Shown here one piece after another: positions 22,465-24,325 of a stretch of 24,325 nucleotides of DNA. The stretch covers positions 1 through 24,325 of the forward strand of contig CABTYO010000027.1 in NCBI GenBank assembly GCA_902489075.1. The letters run 5' to 3'. Source of the DNA: an uncultured Faecalicatena sp. GTDB lineage: Bacteria > Bacillota > Clostridia > Lachnospirales > Lachnospiraceae. The notes beneath the pieces are model-generated. The model ran no database searches and had not been told where the DNA came from. It saw only the letters and a list, made by a program, of their open reading frames with translations. Within the stretch, counting starts at the first letter, position 1, and the number at the start of each line of letters is the position of its first letter. The translations under genes and the position numbers were made by a program.

Positions 22465-24045
22465 ATGGGAATTTATTTGAATCCGGGAAACGAAGCTTTT
22501 CAGATGTCTGTATCGTCACAAATTTATATAGATAAGACGGGTATGATTGAATATACAAACAGTGTAATTGCGTCAGAGCAGAGGAATATATGTGTCAGCA
22601 GACCAAGACGTTTCGGTAAATCCATGGCTGCGAATATGCTTGCAGCATACTACAGTAAGGGCTGTGATTCCAGAGAAATATTTCAGGATCTGGCTGCAGG
22701 AAGTCTTAGAGATTTTGGAAAACATCTGAATCAGTATAATCTTATTTTCTTGAATATGCAGCGTTTTTTAAGCAGATCCGGTGGTACAGAAAAACTGGTA
22801 TCCTATCTGCAGAATGAGGTATTAAGGGAATTAAGGGAACAGTATGGGGACTTGATCAGCCCGGATGAAAAGATGCTGACAGTTGCACTGGAATCCATTT
22901 TTGAAAAGACAAAGAATGGTTTTGTTTTCATTATTGATGAGTGGGACTGCATATTCAGGGAGAAGCAGCATGCTGTGACAGCGCAGACCGCGTATCTGGA
23001 TTTTTTGAGAGATTTATTAAAAGATCAGCCATATGTACAATTAGCATATATGACAGGAATCCTGCCTATCAAAAAGTATGGAACACATTCCGCATTGAAT
23101 ATGTTTGATGAGTTTTCAATGACCGATCCCCGGATGCTTGCACAATATGTCGGTTTTACAGAGTCCGAAGTGGCTTTGCTATGCGAAAAATACCAAATGG
23201 ATTTTGAAGAGACGCAGAAATGGTATGACGGGTATAGATTTTCTGAAAATATTCATATTTATAGTCCTAAATCTGTGGTAGATGCTATGCGTAACCATAG
23301 CTTTGACAGTTATTGGACAGAAACAGAAACGTATGAATCCTTGAAAATATATATTGAAATGAACTTTGATGGCTTGAAAGATGCAATCATAATTATGCTG
23401 GGCGGTGGGAGATACCCTATCAATACGAGAAAATTTCAAAATGATATGACTACATTTAAAAGTAAGGATGATGTATTGACGCTGCTTGTGCACTTGGGGT
23501 ATCTGGCATATGACGTGGGTAGTCAGGAAGTATTCATACCAAATCAGGAGGTGGAAGGGGAATTTAAAAATGCTATAGAAGACAGTGGATGGACAGAGGT
23601 TATGAAAGCATTAGAATCATCGGACAAGCTACTTTGGGCAACATTGAATCAAAAAGAAGAGCTGGTGGCTGAGGCAATTAACCGTGTGCATATGGAGACG
23701 ACTTCTATTTTAAACTACAATAATGAGAATTCTTTAAGCTGTGTAATAACTTTGGCATATTATAGCGCAAAGAAGGAGTATATTCTGGTGAGAGAATATC
23801 CATCAGGGAATGGGTTTGCGGATATCGTGTTTTTGCCTAGAAAGTATACCTCTAAACCAGCTTTTATAGTGGAGTTAAAATGGGATAAATCGGCAGAGGG
23901 AGCAATCGCTCAGATAAAAGACAGGCATTATACAAAATCGCTGGAAGCTTATGAAGGAGAAATTCTATTAGTTGGGATTAACTATGATCGGAAAAGCAAG
24001 AGACATCAATGCTTGATTGAAAAGATGGAGCGGCAGATATCCTAG
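22465..24045 (+). CDS. AAA-ATPase-like protein with C-terminal PD-(D/E)XK nuclease domain
   Basis: This 526-residue protein joins an N-terminal AAA-ATPase-like domain (PF09820 type) to a C-terminal PD-(D/E)XK nuclease-like domain (PF08011 type). The Walker A-like motif is S-R-P-R-R-F-G-K-S (K52, S53), where the first Gly is replaced as usual in this family. Walker B is VFIIDEWD (D158, E159). The nuclease motif has D453 (FADIVFLP) and E470-L-K472 (FIVELKWDKS). These proteins are common in gut Clostridia and Bacteroides, often in many copies; the role is unknown, with links to mobile DNA or defence proposed. Lower GC than its neighbours suggests transfer. GAAGGAG precedes the ATG. Confidence 0.88.
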   Translation: MGIYLNPGNEAFQMSVSSQIYIDKTGMIEYTNSVIASEQRNICVSRPRRFGKSMAANMLAAYYSKGCDSREIFQDLAAGSLRDFGKHLNQYNLIFLNMQRFLSRSGGTEKLVSYLQNEVLRELREQYGDLISPDEKMLTVALESIFEKTKNGFVFIIDEWDCIFREKQHAVTAQTAYLDFLRDLLKDQPYVQLAYMTGILPIKKYGTHSALNMFDEFSMTDPRMLAQYVGFTESEVALLCEKYQMDFEETQKWYDGYRFSENIHIYSPKSVVDAMRNHSFDSYWTETETYESLKIYIEMNFDGLKDAIIIMLGGGRYPINTRKFQNDMTTFKSKDDVLTLLVHLGYLAYDVGSQEVFIPNQEVEGEFKNAIEDSGWTEVMKALESSDKLLWATLNQKEELVAEAINRVHMETTSILNYNNENSLSCVITLAYYSAKKEYILVREYPSGNGFADIVFLPRKYTSKPAFIVELKWDKSAEGAIAQIKDRHYTKSLEAYEGEILLVGINYDRKSKRHQCLIEKMERQIS

Positions 24046-24076
24046 ATAAAACAATAGCCTATATATTTTTTCTCAT

Positions 24077-24133
24077 ATTTCCAAGGTAAGTGCAGCCACT
24101 GGGGAAGAAAGGGGTTGCATCTACTTTGGAAAT
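24077..24133. repeat. Long imperfect inverted repeat
   Basis: TTTCCAAGGTA (24078-24088) pairs with TACTTTGGAAA (24122-24132) with one G-U. The stem continues imperfectly through TGCA-x-CC on the left and GG-x-TTGCA on the right, leaving a loop of about 13 bases. No T run follows on either strand. It could be a transcript-end structure of the AAA/nuclease gene or a small MITE-like remnant. Confidence 0.6.
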
Positions 24134-24186
24134 TAATGAGACTGAAAAAAAGGCTGAAAAAAATGTAAAAAAATGAATATTAGTTA

Positions 24187-24215
24187 TTGACAAATAGGCA
24201 TTCTCTGAGTATAAT
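24187..24215 (+). promoter_or_regulatory. Consensus sigma-A promoter of tRNA-Trp
   Basis: TTGACA (24187-24192), a 17-base spacer and TATAAT (24210-24215) are a perfect match to consensus. Three seven-base A-tracts (24145-24151, 24157-24163, 24167-24173) lie just upstream, about one helical turn apart, and could act as an UP element or bend. The tRNA starts 40 bases after the -10. Confidence 0.9.
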
Positions 24216-24254
24216 AATCAAGTGACTGATAACTGAGTCACAAACGAAACACAT

Positions 24255-24325
24255 AGGGGATTGGTCAAATGGTATGATAGGGGTCTCCAAAACCTTTGGT
24301 GGGAGTTCGATTCTCTCATCCCCTG
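24255..24325 (+). tRNA. tRNA-Trp (anticodon CCA), at the window edge
   Basis: The cloverleaf folds fully. The acceptor AGGGGAT (24255-24261) pairs with ATCCCCT (24318-24324), and G73 is at 24325. The D stem GTCA/TGAT has a GG-containing loop. The anticodon stem GGGGT/ACCTT holds loop CTCCAAA, giving anticodon CCA for the Trp codon UGG. The T stem GGGAG/CTCTC holds loop TTCGATT. G at the discriminator position is typical of bacterial tRNA-Trp. Any encoded 3' CCA lies outside the window. Confidence 0.95.

Overview
The window looks like chromosome from a motile, low-GC Gram-positive of the Clostridia, most likely Lachnospiraceae or a close relative. The gene order flgM-flgN-flgK-flgL-DUF6470-fliW-csrA-fliD-fliS is typical of that group. 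FliY is the CheC/FliN-type switch protein of Firmicutes, the ribosome-binding sites are strong AGGAGG types, and the two-component pair is related to Bacillus GlnK/GlnL (YcbA/YcbB).

Layout. (1) 1-934: an AT-rich left edge with the 3' end of an unknown gene and an intact HNH endonuclease, probably accessory DNA and possibly part of a defence pair. (2) 1058-2405, minus strand: a ParA/Soj-type ATPase overlapping a ComFB-domain gene, closed by a strong hairpin terminator. (3) 2504-17799, plus strand: about 15 kb of tightly packed flagellar genes led by a near-consensus sigma-28 promoter. It holds flgM, flgN, flgK, flgL, a DUF6470 gene, fliW, csrA, a FliT/FlgN-like chaperone candidate, a very large fliD, fliS, flgB, flgC, motB, fliM, fliY, fliO, fliP, fliQ, fliR and flhB. 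(4) 17865-20724: an FtsE-like ATPase with no FtsX, a membrane histidine kinase and a YcbB-domain response regulator, spaced like the tail of the same transcription unit. (5) 20850-22350: two paralogous lipoproteins, each with its own extended -10 promoter. (6) 22465-24045: an AAA-ATPase-like/PD-(D/E)XK protein of lower GC. (7) 24187-24325: a consensus sigma-A promoter and tRNA-Trp(CCA), which reaches its discriminator base at the window edge.

How the genes work together. The early part supplies the checkpoint (FlgM), late export chaperones (FlgN, FliS, FliT-like), hook-filament junction and cap proteins (FlgK, FlgL, FliD) and the FliW-CsrA flagellin translation switch. The later part supplies proximal rod proteins (FlgB, FlgC), a stator subunit (MotB), the C-ring (FliM, FliY) and the export gate (FliO/P/Q/R, FlhB). 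Many genes usually in this cluster are absent here: fliE-fliF-fliG-fliH-fliI-fliJ-fliK, flgD, flgE, motA, fliL, cheY, flhA and flhF. They must be elsewhere or lost.

The most unusual points are these. FliM and FliY both lack the N-terminal CheY-binding peptide, and no cheY lies between fliY and fliO. A ParA-ComFB pair is divergent from the sigma-28 promoter. An orphan FtsE-like ATPase and a GlnK/GlnL-like system sit where flhA/flhF would be expected. FliD carries an expanded four-module central region. All family calls come from reading the sequence; no searches were run.
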